From the NCBI RefSeq assembly GCF_003148685.1, contig NZ_QGGR01000016.1:117008-181007 (forward strand): a stretch of DNA of 64,000 nt, given 5' to 3'. The position numbers and the translations under genes are program-made. The stretch's first letter is position 1. Each line of letters opens with the position of its first letter. Below the pieces are notes generated by a model, which saw nothing but the letters and a program-made list of their open reading frames with translations, was not told the DNA's origin and searched no databases. Source of the DNA: Actinoplanes xinjiangensis. GTDB lineage: Bacteria > Actinomycetota > Actinomycetes > Mycobacteriales > Micromonosporaceae. Of this stretch, positions 1-8,300 are shown piece by piece.

Positions 1-1288
1 GTTCCAGCGCTGCATCGTCGATCGCCGTCGACACGAACCACGACTCGAAGGCGCTCGGCGGCAGGTAGACGCCGTTGGCCAGCATGGTGTGGAAGTACGC
101 CTTGAACGCGGCCGCGTCCTGCGTCTTCGCGGAGTCGTAGTCGACGACCTCGTCCTCGGTGAAGAAGATCGAGAACATGTTCCCGGCGTACTGCAACCGG
201 TGCGGCACGCCCGCGGCGGCCAGCGCGTCGGCGCAGAGCGAGCCGATCGTGCCGGACAGCTCGTCCAGCCGCTTGTAGGTCGCCTCGTCGGCGAGCCGCA
301 GCGAGGCGAGACCGGCCGCGCAGGCCAGCGGGTTACCGGAAAGGGTGCCGGCCTGGTAGACCGGGCCGGCCGGGGCCAGCCGCGACATGATGTCCCGGCG
401 GCCGCCGAACGCCGCGGCGGGCAGACCACCGCCCATCACCTTGCCGAAGGTGAACAGGTCGGCGTCGACCGGGTGCAGCCCGGCCCAGCCGCCGGCGGAG
501 ACCCGGAAACCGGTCATCACCTCGTCGAGGATCAGCAGAGCGCCGTGCCGGTGCGCGATCTCGGCGAGCTGCTCGTTGAAACCGTCCCGCGGGGTGATCA
601 CACCCATGTTGCCGGGCGCCGCCTCGGTGATGACGGCGGCGATCTCGCCACCCTCGGCGGCGAAGGCGGCTTCCACGGCGGCGATGTCGTTGTACGGCAG
701 GACGATCGTCTCGCCGGCCGCCGCGCCCGTGACACCGGGCGAGTCCGGCAGGCCGAGGGTGGCGACGCCGGATCCGGCCGCGACGAGCAGTGCGTCCACG
801 TGACCGTGGTAGCAGCCGGCGAACTTCACCACCTTGGACCGGCCGGTCCAGCCGCGGGCCAGCCGGATCGCGGTCATGGTCGCCTCGGTGCCCGAGTTGA
901 CCAGCCGGACCTCGTCGATCGAGGTACGCCGGACGATCTCCTCGGCCAGGTCCACCTCACCGGCCGTCGGGGTGCCGAAGCTGGTCCCGAGAGCCGCGGC
1001 CCGCTGCACCGCCTCGATGATCTCGGGGTGCGCGTGGCCGTGGATCAGCGGGCCCCAGGAGCAGACCAGGTCGACGTATCGTCGCCCGTCCGCGTCGGTG
1101 AGCCAGGGGCCGGAGCCCGAGGCCATGAACCGGGGCGTACCGCCGACCGCACGGAACGCACGCACAGGTGAATTCACCCCGCCGGGCACGATGGCCTGGG
1201 CGCGGTCGAACAGGGCCTGGGAGACCGGGGCGTCCTCCGGGTACGGAAGCCCGCCGGTGGGATATGTCGTGGTCACAGCAGTCCCCAT
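1..1288 (-). CDS. hemL: Glutamate-1-semialdehyde 2,1-aminomutase, C-terminus cut by window edge
   Basis: A PLP-dependent enzyme that converts glutamate-1-semialdehyde to 5-aminolevulinate in the C5 route to haem and other tetrapyrroles; cytoplasmic. The N-terminus carries the family signature IVPGGVNSPVRAF, followed by SGTEATMTAIRLARG, CYHGHVDALL and the PLP-lysine context TFGKVMGGGLPAA, with the lysine at about residue 283. The ATG at 1288 opens the frame; a GTG 12 bases downstream is an alternative. About 429 codons are visible with no stop, so nearly the whole protein is present and only the last residues lie outside. The gene diverges from the STAS gene at 1414. Confidence 0.93.
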   Translation of the reverse strand, partial: MGTAVTTTYPTGGLPYPEDAPVSQALFDRAQAIVPGGVNSPVRAFRAVGGTPRFMASGSGPWLTDADGRRYVDLVCSWGPLIHGHAHPEIIEAVQRAAALGTSFGTPTAGEVDLAEEIVRRTSIDEVRLVNSGTEATMTAIRLARGWTGRSKVVKFAGCYHGHVDALLVAAGSGVATLGLPDSPGVTGAAAGETIVLPYNDIAAVEAAFAAEGGEIAAVITEAAPGNMGVITPRDGFNEQLAEIAHRHGALLILDEVMTGFRVSAGGWAGLHPVDADLFTFGKVMGGGLPAAAFGGRRDIMSRLAPAGPVYQAGTLSGNPLACAAGLASLRLADEATYKRLDELSGTIGSLCADALAAAGVPHRLQYAGNMFSIFFTEDEVVDYDSAKTQDAAAFKAYFHTMLANGVYLPPSAFESWFVSTAIDDAALE

Positions 1289-1413
1289 TCTGTCAGCGGC
1301 ATGGAACGAGTATTGCGAGAGGGTTCTTCACGTCATCGGATGATGTCCGCCGAGCACCTGGCCTGACCGTGCCGGACGGGCTGATTCGCCCCGAAGAGGA
1401 TAGGCTGACCGGC

Positions 1414-1740
1414 GTGGAACGACCCGAGCTGTCCATCGCGGTTCAGCGCGCACCCGATGAGGTGACGATTCAGCTCACCGGCGAGATCGACGTGCTCACG
1501 GTCACCGAGTTGTCCACGGTCGTCAATGAGCTCGTGGTCGATGACCAGCTCAATCGCATCGTGCTCGACATGTCGGGCGTCACGTTCTGTGACTCGCAGG
1601 GCCTGGGCACGCTGGTGGTGCTGAGCCGAAAAGCACAGCACGCGCAGATCGTTCTGGCCCTCGCGAACGTCGGCGACTTCCTGATGCGTGTGCTCGACAT
1701 CACGGGCCTGCGTTCGGCTCTGATGATCAGCCCGAACTGA
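1414..1740 (+). CDS. STAS-domain anti-sigma factor antagonist
   Basis: A 108-residue single STAS domain of the SpoIIAA/RsbV type. Such proteins bind RsbW-type kinases when unphosphorylated and so free a sigma factor. The phosphorylation motif is FCDSQGLGTL, with the acceptor serine at about residue 61. The reading frame is open further upstream, but homology begins at this GTG, which has an AGAGGA 13 bases away; a GTG at 1369 is also possible. No kinase partner is adjacent. RsbW-like ATPase domains are encoded at 9889 and in the stressosome operon, so any pairing is inference. Confidence 0.8.
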   Translation: MERPELSIAVQRAPDEVTIQLTGEIDVLTVTELSTVVNELVVDDQLNRIVLDMSGVTFCDSQGLGTLVVLSRKAQHAQIVLALANVGDFLMRVLDITGLRSALMISPN

Positions 1741-1741
1741 G

Positions 1742-1773
1742 TTCCCCCGGCCGGATCCCGTCGGCCGGGGGAA
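1742..1773. terminator. Bidirectional hairpin between convergent genes
   Basis: A perfect inverted repeat with 12-bp arms (1742-1753 and 1762-1773) and an 8-base loop lies between the stop of the STAS gene and the stop of the convergent gene at 1778. It has no long T-run, as is common in high-GC actinobacteria. Confidence 0.65.
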
Positions 1774-1777
1774 GGTC

Positions 1778-2569
1778 TCAGCGGAAGTCCCCGCTGACCG
1801 CCGGCGCCGCTCCGCCCTCTGTGGTCGCCGCCGCGGCGTAGGTGTCGCCGCCCGCGGCCCGTCCGCCCTCGCGGTGCGTGTACCGCGCGGAGAACGTGTA
1901 CGTCCCCGGCTCCAGGGTGTCCCCGGAGGAGAGCACGAACCGGTAGACGTAGGCGCCCGGCTCCTCGGTGACCGTGCTGGTCACGCTCGCACCGGGCACC
2001 TGCTGGCTGCCTCCGCGAGCCACCAGGTCCGGGGTGCGGGCGAGCCGGATCGTCACCTCCAGGGCGGTGAGCCGCTCGCTCGCCGTCACCGTCACGACGC
2101 TGCCGCCCTGGGAGTCACCGTCCGGGACGACCGAGCCGTCCGACCACAGGGCGCCCTGTGTGGTGGCCGGGCCACCGGTCGAGAGCGACGGACTCGGTGA
2201 CCGGCCGGGCGGCCGGGACTTCGGCGGGCGGCTGAGCGACTGGCTGGGTTTCGTCGTGGGCCCGGTCGCGCTCGGCGACGGTGTGACGCTCGGCGACGGT
2301 GACACCGGGACCACCGCGGTCGGGGCGGGTTCCGGACGGTTCTCACCGTCGCCGGCGACCGCCCACTGGGCGAAACCGCCACCGCCGAGGACCGCGGCGA
2401 CCGCGATGGCGGCGCCGGTGATCCGCAGGCGAGGGCCGGGCCGGTCCTTCGCCGCCTGATGGCGCATCGCGGTCCGGGTGATCCGGTCGAGCATCGCCTC
2501 CCGGTCGGGACGGTGCGCCGCCGCCTCGGCGCGTAATGCCGCGCGCAGCTCGGATTCGATGAGCGTCAT
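1778..2569 (-). CDS. Membrane-anchored putative anti-sigma partner of the upstream ECF sigma factor
   Basis: A 263-residue protein. An N-terminal cytoplasmic part of about 48 residues (LRAALRAEAAAHRPDREAML) is followed by one transmembrane helix at about 49-69, a Pro/Ser/Thr-rich linker at about 80-135 and an extracytoplasmic beta-rich domain to the end. The topology fits membrane anti-sigma factors, but no ZAS zinc motif is visible, so the role is inferred from context. Its ATG overlaps the TGA of the sigma gene as ATGA, indicating translational coupling. Confidence 0.65.
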   Translation of the reverse strand: MTLIESELRAALRAEAAAHRPDREAMLDRITRTAMRHQAAKDRPGPRLRITGAAIAVAAVLGGGGFAQWAVAGDGENRPEPAPTAVVPVSPSPSVTPSPSATGPTTKPSQSLSRPPKSRPPGRSPSPSLSTGGPATTQGALWSDGSVVPDGDSQGGSVVTVTASERLTALEVTIRLARTPDLVARGGSQQVPGASVTSTVTEEPGAYVYRFVLSSGDTLEPGTYTFSARYTHREGGRAAGGDTYAAAATTEGGAAPAVSGDFR

Positions 2570-3084
2570 CGCGCCGCCTCCCAACCGTCGATTCGTGCGA
2601 GAGCGACACTGCTGCCGCCGAGTAGTTCCGCGAGTTGCCGGGCGCCGCGCGAGGTCGCGCTCTTGACCGCCCCGACCGAGATGCCGAGGATCGTGGCGAC
2701 CTCTTTCTCGGAGAGGTCGAACGAGTAGCGCAGCACCACGCAGGCCCGCCGCCGGTGCGGGAGCCGCCGTAACGCGCCGCGCACGTCGACGACGGCCGAG
2801 ACGTCCGGGTCGAGGGCCCGGCGCAGCGGTTCCAGGGTGAGCAGCCGTTCCCGGCTGCGGCGCCGGACCCAGTTGCGGGCCAGGTTCATCAGGATGCCGT
2901 GCCCGTAGGCGGCCGGGTCGTCGGCGGCGGTGACCCGGTCCCAGTGCCGCCACACCTCGGTGAGCGCATCGGCGGCCAGGTCGTCGGCGATCTCCGCCTC
3001 ACCCGTCATCAGATAGGCGAGCCGTGACATGGAGTCGTGGTGCCGCTCGAAGTACTCGCGGAAGGCGGTGTCGCGCATCGGCAT
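2566..3084 (-). CDS. ECF RNA polymerase sigma factor, SigE-like subgroup
   Basis: A 172-residue two-domain sigma factor. Region 2 (YFERHHDSMSRLAYLMTGEAE, then DDLAADALTEVWRHW) covers about residues 10-55. Region 4 with its helix-turn-helix (LPHRRRACVVLRYSFDLSEKEVATILGIS, then VKSATSRG) covers about 110-160. It would direct RNA polymerase to a specific stress regulon. Two in-frame ATGs (3084 and 3078) are possible. It is coupled by a 4-nt overlap to the membrane protein downstream, the usual sigma/anti-sigma arrangement. Confidence 0.85.
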   Translation of the reverse strand: MPMRDTAFREYFERHHDSMSRLAYLMTGEAEIADDLAADALTEVWRHWDRVTAADDPAAYGHGILMNLARNWVRRRSRERLLTLEPLRRALDPDVSAVVDVRGALRRLPHRRRACVVLRYSFDLSEKEVATILGISVGAVKSATSRGARQLAELLGGSSVALARIDGWEAAR

Positions 3085-3139
3085 CCCTGTGGTTCGCGGG
3101 CCGTGGCCGCCGGCAAGAGCCTCCGGCGGCCACGGACGA

Positions 3140-4639
3140 TCACTTGAAGGTGATGGCGGACTCGTTGTAGATGCAGTTGACGCCGTCCGGGCCGGTGCCG
3201 ATCTTGGTCGGCTCCTTGCCGGAGCTGTTGCCGGTGAACTTGACGCAGATGTCCAGGCTCTTCTTGCCGACCACGGTGACGCCGGAGATCCTGGCGGTGT
3301 CGCCGAAGTTGGCGTTGATGCCGACCAGGCTGCCGGCCGGGGCGGTGACGACGACATTCTGCACGACTACCGCGCGCTTGTGCTGGGTCGAGCAGTTGCC
3401 GCACGAGCGGTAGAGCTTGCCGAAGTCCTCGACCTGGAAGTTCTTGATGGTCAGCGTGCCGCCGCCGTTGTGCTGGAACACCTTGTCGTCGGCACCCCTG
3501 GCACCGCCGCCGTCCACGGTGTACGTCGCCGACGCGCCGCCCTTGAAGGTGGCCGCGTCCTCACCGACGTTCTCCCACCACACGTTGATCAGCGTGCAGG
3601 ATCCGGAGCAGTGGATGCCGTCGGCGGCCGGGGCGCCGAGGATGACGTTCTTCAGGACCGCGCCGTCGGCGAGCTTGAAGAGCGGGTCCTGGCCCTCGTC
3701 CTGGCCGTCGCCGCCGAGCGCACCGCTGCCGAAGTAGCGGACGTTGCCGCCGTCCAGGGTGCCGGAGACCGGAATGGTGGCGGTGACCGGCTTCGAGCCG
3801 GTCGCGGTGGGCCACGACGCGGTCGGGCTGGTCGCGGTCGGGGTGGCGGTGGCCGTCCTGGTGGCCGTCGGCGACGCGGTCGGGGTCTTGGTCGCGGTCT
3901 TGGTGGCGGTCGGGGTCGCCGTGGCCGTCCTGGTCGCGGTCGGCGTCGCGGAGGCCGTCCTGGTCGCGGTCGGCGAAGCCGTAGTCGGGGAGCCGGCGCC
4001 CAGCGGGTTCACCGCCACGTCGTCGAACTCGGCCGAGGCGAAGCTGGTGACCAGGCCGATCCGGCCGGTACCGGTCAGCGAGCCGGTTCCGGAGGCGACC
4101 TTGGCGCCGTCGACGTAACCGGTGACGCTGCTGCCCGAGACGTCCACCTTCAGGGTGTGCCAGGCGGCCGGGTCGCTGACCGCGGCCGCGCCGAGGACGG
4201 TGACCGCGCTGCCCTTGACCGACTGGAGTTCGGCCTTGCCGGCCGAGGTGAGGGCGAGACGGTACATCGTGGAGGAGCCGCTGGCCCGGGCCGCGACACC
4301 GGCCAGGCCCTTGCTGAGGTCGAGGCCCTTGACCTTGGCTTCGACCGAGTAGTCGGCCCAGGACGTCTCGCCGGCGAAGACCCGTGCGAGTTCGCTGTCG
4401 GCCTTGGCCTGCCGGTAGACCTTGGAGCCGTCGGAGACCACGGACCAGGTGCCGCCCGACTTCGACCAGTTGCCCGCGCCATTCTCGAAGTCGTCGCTGA
4501 ACAGCGTGCTCGCCGACGCGGACGGGACGAGGACGGCGACCAGTGCGGTGACGGCTCCGGCCGCTCCGGCCGCGCCGAGACCCGCGACCAGACGACGGCG
4601 ACGCCGGCTCGGGGTCGCGTGGGGCATTGCGTGCCGCAT
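3140..4639 (-). CDS. Secreted pectate lyase, family PL3, with N-terminal beta-sandwich module
   Basis: A 499-residue extracellular enzyme expected to cleave polygalacturonate by beta-elimination. Order: a signal peptide (basic n-region, hydrophobic core, cut near SASA at about 44); a concanavalin/LamG-like module at about 46-210 (DDFENGAGNWSKSGGTW to GLVTSFASAEFDDVAVNP); a Thr/Ala/Pro linker of TATxT repeats at about 215-275; then the PL3 beta-helix at about 285-499. PL3 hallmarks include DGIHCSGSCTLINVWWENVG, EDAATFKG and DDKVFQHNGGGT. The linker repeats are also visible in the DNA at about 3790-3990. A CRP-type palindrome lies about 107 bp upstream. Confidence 0.9.
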   Translation of the reverse strand: MRHAMPHATPSRRRRRLVAGLGAAGAAGAVTALVAVLVPSASASTLFSDDFENGAGNWSKSGGTWSVVSDGSKVYRQAKADSELARVFAGETSWADYSVEAKVKGLDLSKGLAGVAARASGSSTMYRLALTSAGKAELQSVKGSAVTVLGAAAVSDPAAWHTLKVDVSGSSVTGYVDGAKVASGTGSLTGTGRIGLVTSFASAEFDDVAVNPLGAGSPTTASPTATRTASATPTATRTATATPTATKTATKTPTASPTATRTATATPTATSPTASWPTATGSKPVTATIPVSGTLDGGNVRYFGSGALGGDGQDEGQDPLFKLADGAVLKNVILGAPAADGIHCSGSCTLINVWWENVGEDAATFKGGASATYTVDGGGARGADDKVFQHNGGGTLTIKNFQVEDFGKLYRSCGNCSTQHKRAVVVQNVVVTAPAGSLVGINANFGDTARISGVTVVGKKSLDICVKFTGNSSGKEPTKIGTGPDGVNCIYNESAITFK

Positions 4640-4745
4640 GTTGCTCCTACTCAGGGGGATGAGGCCACCGTCGTGACGGCGGGCGTCGCATGATCAAGCG
4701 ATCACGCCCCGGTAGTGGTGCGGCTGCCCGGCAAAGTTGCCAGTA

Positions 4746-4759
4746 GTGACCCAGGTCAC
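4746..4759. promoter_or_regulatory. CRP-like palindrome upstream of the pectate lyase gene
   Basis: A perfect inverted repeat, GTGACC-CA-GGTCAC, fits the GTGA-N6-TCAC consensus of Crp-family regulators. It sits 107 bp before the ATG of the pectate lyase gene and beyond the stop of the response-regulator gene. Carbon-source control of a plant-polymer lyase would be a sensible use, but binding is inferred from the motif only. Confidence 0.45.
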
Positions 4760-4772
4760 ATTTTTCTCGGGA

Positions 4773-5321
4773 TCAGTCTCCCCAGCGGGCCTTGTCCAGC
4801 AGGTCGAGCGCCTCGGCGGCGGCCTGCTCGCCGCCGGCCCGCAGCACCCGGGCCGCCTCGTCGACCGTCCCGGTCAGCCGCTGCCACTGGGCCTCGCGCT
4901 CCTTGGAGGCTTCGGCCTGCGACTTGAGCTGCTGACTCTTCATCCACAACTCGACGAAGATGGAGACCTTCGCCCGGAGCACCCACGGGTCGAAGGGCTT
5001 GGTCAGGTAGTCGACGGCGCCGACCGCGTAACCCCGCAGGGCCAACTGTGCGTCCCGGTCGGCGGCGGTCAGGAACAGGATCGGCACGTGCCGGGTGCGT
5101 TCCCGGCGCTTGATGTGGCTCGCCGTCTCGAAGCCGTCCATGTTGGGCATGTGCGCGTCCAGCAGGATCACCGCGAAGTCGTCGGTCAGCAACTGCTTGA
5201 GCGCCGCCTCGCCGCTCTCCACGGCGACCGCCGTCACGGGCAGGCCCTGGAGAATCGCCTCCAGGGCCAGCAGGTTGTCCCGCCGGTCGTCGACCAGCAG
5301 CGCCTTGGCACGCTCACCCAC
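4773..5321 (-). CDS. Response regulator, receiver domain plus coiled-coil tail
   Basis: A 182-residue protein. The receiver domain covers residues 1-125, with the acidic pair at D11-D12, phospho-acceptor D55 (VILLDAHMPNMDG) and conserved lysine K108 (YLTKPFDPW). The last 55 residues are helical and charged (KSQQLKSQAEASKEREAQW), with no DNA-binding domain. A signalling or phosphotransfer role is likely. It starts 60 bp after the end of the large hybrid kinase gene on the same strand, so it is probably co-transcribed and may be its output partner. Confidence 0.85.
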   Translation of the reverse strand: MGERAKALLVDDRRDNLLALEAILQGLPVTAVAVESGEAALKQLLTDDFAVILLDAHMPNMDGFETASHIKRRERTRHVPILFLTAADRDAQLALRGYAVGAVDYLTKPFDPWVLRAKVSIFVELWMKSQQLKSQAEASKEREAQWQRLTGTVDEAARVLRAGGEQAAAEALDLLDKARWGD

Positions 5322-5381
5322 CCGTGCTCACCTCACCCACCGGTAGTTCCCTTCCATGGCGCTACCCCGTTCCGGCTGGTC

Positions 5382-8300
5382 TCAGCCGTCTTTCCGGGAT
5401 CCTGTTCCCCCCGCGTTCACCCAGCGGTCCATCAGTTCGATCAGTTCGTCCAGATCGACCGGTTTGGTGATGTAGTCACTCGCCCCGGCAGCGAGGGCCG
5501 ACTCCCGGTCACCCGGCATCGCCTTCGCCGTGAGGAAGACTACCGGTAGGTCCCGGAAACGCTGATTGCGCCGGATTCCCCGGGTGGTCTCGTAGCCGTC
5601 CTGGTCCGGCATCATCGCGTCCATCAGCACGATGTCGATCTCCGGGTGCTCGGCCAGGATCCGAACACCGTCCACCCCGTTGTCCGAGTACAGCACGTGA
5701 AGTCCATGCATCTCGAGGGCACTCGTCAGGGCGAAGACGTTACGCACGTCGTCGTCGACGATCAGGACCGTGACACCCTCCAGTTTCCGGCCCGCCGGGC
5801 TCACCGACTGCTTCTCCTCGACCCGCGGCGGCATCTCCATCAGCGGCAGGCCCAGTGAGGCCGCCGGGCGTACCGAGATGGCCTTCGCCGGCACCGGCGG
5901 CAGCACCGGCATCGGGATCGCGTCCGCGGTCAGCGCCTCCGGCATGTAGAGCGTGAACGTCGAGCCCTCACCCGGGACCGAGGAGACCGTGATGGTACCG
6001 CCGAGCAGCGCGGCGAACTCGCGGCTGATCGACAGGCCCAGACCGGTGCCGCCGTACTTGCGGGTGGTGGTGCCGTCGGCCTGCTGGAACGGCTCGAAGA
6101 TGATCGCCAGTTTCTCGTCGGAGATGCCGATGCCGGTGTCGGCCACGGCGAACGCCACCACCTGCTGCGCCGAGTGCAGCATCGGCGGCGCGTCGACGTC
6201 GGCGGCGAGCGCGGTCGCGTAGATGCTCAGCGTCACCGATCCGTTGTCGGTGAACTTGACCGCGTTCGACAGCAGGTTGCGCAGGATCTGCTGGAGGCGC
6301 TGCGGGTCGGTGACGATCGAGTCGGGCAGTTCGGGCGCCACGTCCACCCGGAAGTCCAGGCCCTTGACCTCCGCCTGCGGCACGAACGCCTGCTCGACGT
6401 AGCTGCGGATGCCGTCGAAGTCGACCACGTCCGCCTCGACGTCCATCCGGCCGGCCTCGATCTTGGACAGGTCCAGGATGTCGTCGATCAGCGACAGCAG
6501 GTCCGAGCCCGCACTGTGGATGGTCTTGGCGAACTCGATCTGCTTGCCGGTCAGGTTGCGCTCGGTGTTGTCGGCGAGCAGGCGGGCCAGCAGGAGCAGC
6601 GAGTTCAGCGGGGTCCGCAGCTCGTGGCTCATGTTGGCGAGGAACTCCGACTTGTACGTGTTCGCCCGCGACAGCTGCTGCGCCTTCTCCTCCAGGCCGA
6701 GCCGGGCCAGCTCGATCTCCCGGTTCTTCAGCTCGATGTTCGCCTTCTGATCGCTGAGCAGCTTGGCCTTGTCCTCGAGTTCGGCGTTGGTGCGCTGCAA
6801 CTCGGCCGACTGGTCCTGCATCTCCCGGGCCAGCCGCTGCGACTGGGCGAGCAGCGCCTCCGTACGCCGGTTGGCCTGAATGGTGTTGAGAGCGATCCCG
6901 ATCGTCGCGACCAGCCGCTCCAGGAACGTCAGGTGCAGCCCGGAGAACGCCGCCACCGAGGCGAACTCGATCACGCCGAGCATCTCGCCCTCGAACAGGA
7001 CCGGCAGCACCACCAGGTCGTTCGGCGGCATGGCGAGCAGCCCGGACCGCATCGTCAGTATTCCGTCGTGGGTGGCGCGTACCCGAATGGTCCGGCGGGA
7101 GACCGCGGCCTGGCCGACCAGGCCCTCCCCCGGCCCGAAGATCACGTCGTGGTCGCGGGCGACGTAGCCGTAGGCGGCGTTGAGCCGCAGACGGGTGACC
7201 GCCTCCTCGTTGTCGACCAGGAAGAACGCGCCGAGCTGGCCGTCGACCAGCGGCGTCACCTCGGTCATGATCATGCGGCAGACCTCGCCAACGTCCCGCT
7301 GCCCCTGGAGCAGACCACCGATCCGGGCCAGGTTGGAGTCGAGCCAGCCCTGCTCCGCGTTCGCCTTCGTGGTGTCGCGGAGCGTGACGATCATCCGGTT
7401 GATGTTGTCCTTCAGCTCGGCGACCTCGCCCTGCGCCTCGACCGCGACGCTCTGGGTCAGGTCACCGCGCGTCACGGCGGTGGACACCTCGGCGATGGCA
7501 CGCAGCTGGATGGTCAGGGTGGAGGCGAGCTGGTTCACGTTGTCGGTGAGGTCGCGCCACGTACCGGAAACGCCCTTGACCTGGGCCTGACCGCCGAGCT
7601 TGCCCTCCGAGCCGACCTCGCGGGCCACCCGGGTCACCTCGTCGGCGAACGACGACAACTGATCGACCATCGTGTTGACGGTGTTCTTCAGCTCCAGGAT
7701 CTCGCCGCGCGCGTCGACGGTGATCTTCTGCGACAGGTCACCCTTGGCCACGGCCGTGGTGACCGAGGCGATGTTGCGCACCTGAGCCGTCAGGTTGGAC
7801 GCCATGTAGTTGACGTTGTCGGTCAGGTCACGCCAGGTGCCGGCCACCCCGCGCACCTGCGCCTGACCGCCCAGGCTGCCCTCCGAGCCCACCTCGCGGG
7901 CCACCCGGGTCACCTCGTCGGCGAACGACGACAACTGATCGACCATCGTGTTGACGGTGTTCTTCAGCTCCAGGATCTCGCCCTGCGCGTCGACGGTGAT
8001 CTTCTGCGACAGGTCACCCTTCGCCACCGCCGTGGAGACCTGGGCGATGTTGCGCACCTGACTCGTCAGGTTCGACGCCATCGAGTTGACGTTGTCGGTC
8101 AGGTCGCGCCAGGTGCCGGCCACCCCGCGCACCTGGGCCTGGCCGCCGAGCTTGCCCTCGGTGCCCACCTCGCGGGCCACCCGGGTCACCTCGTCGGCGA
8201 ACGACGACAGTTGATCGACCATCGTGTTGACGGTCGATTTGAGCTCCAGGATCTCGCCGCGCGCGTCGACGGTGATCTTCTGCGACAGGTCACCCTTCGC

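Noticed and set aside
3029..4693. 554-residue open frame on the + strand
   Set aside because: Antisense to the pectate lyase; Gly/Arg-rich shadow caused by the Thr/Ala linker repeats.
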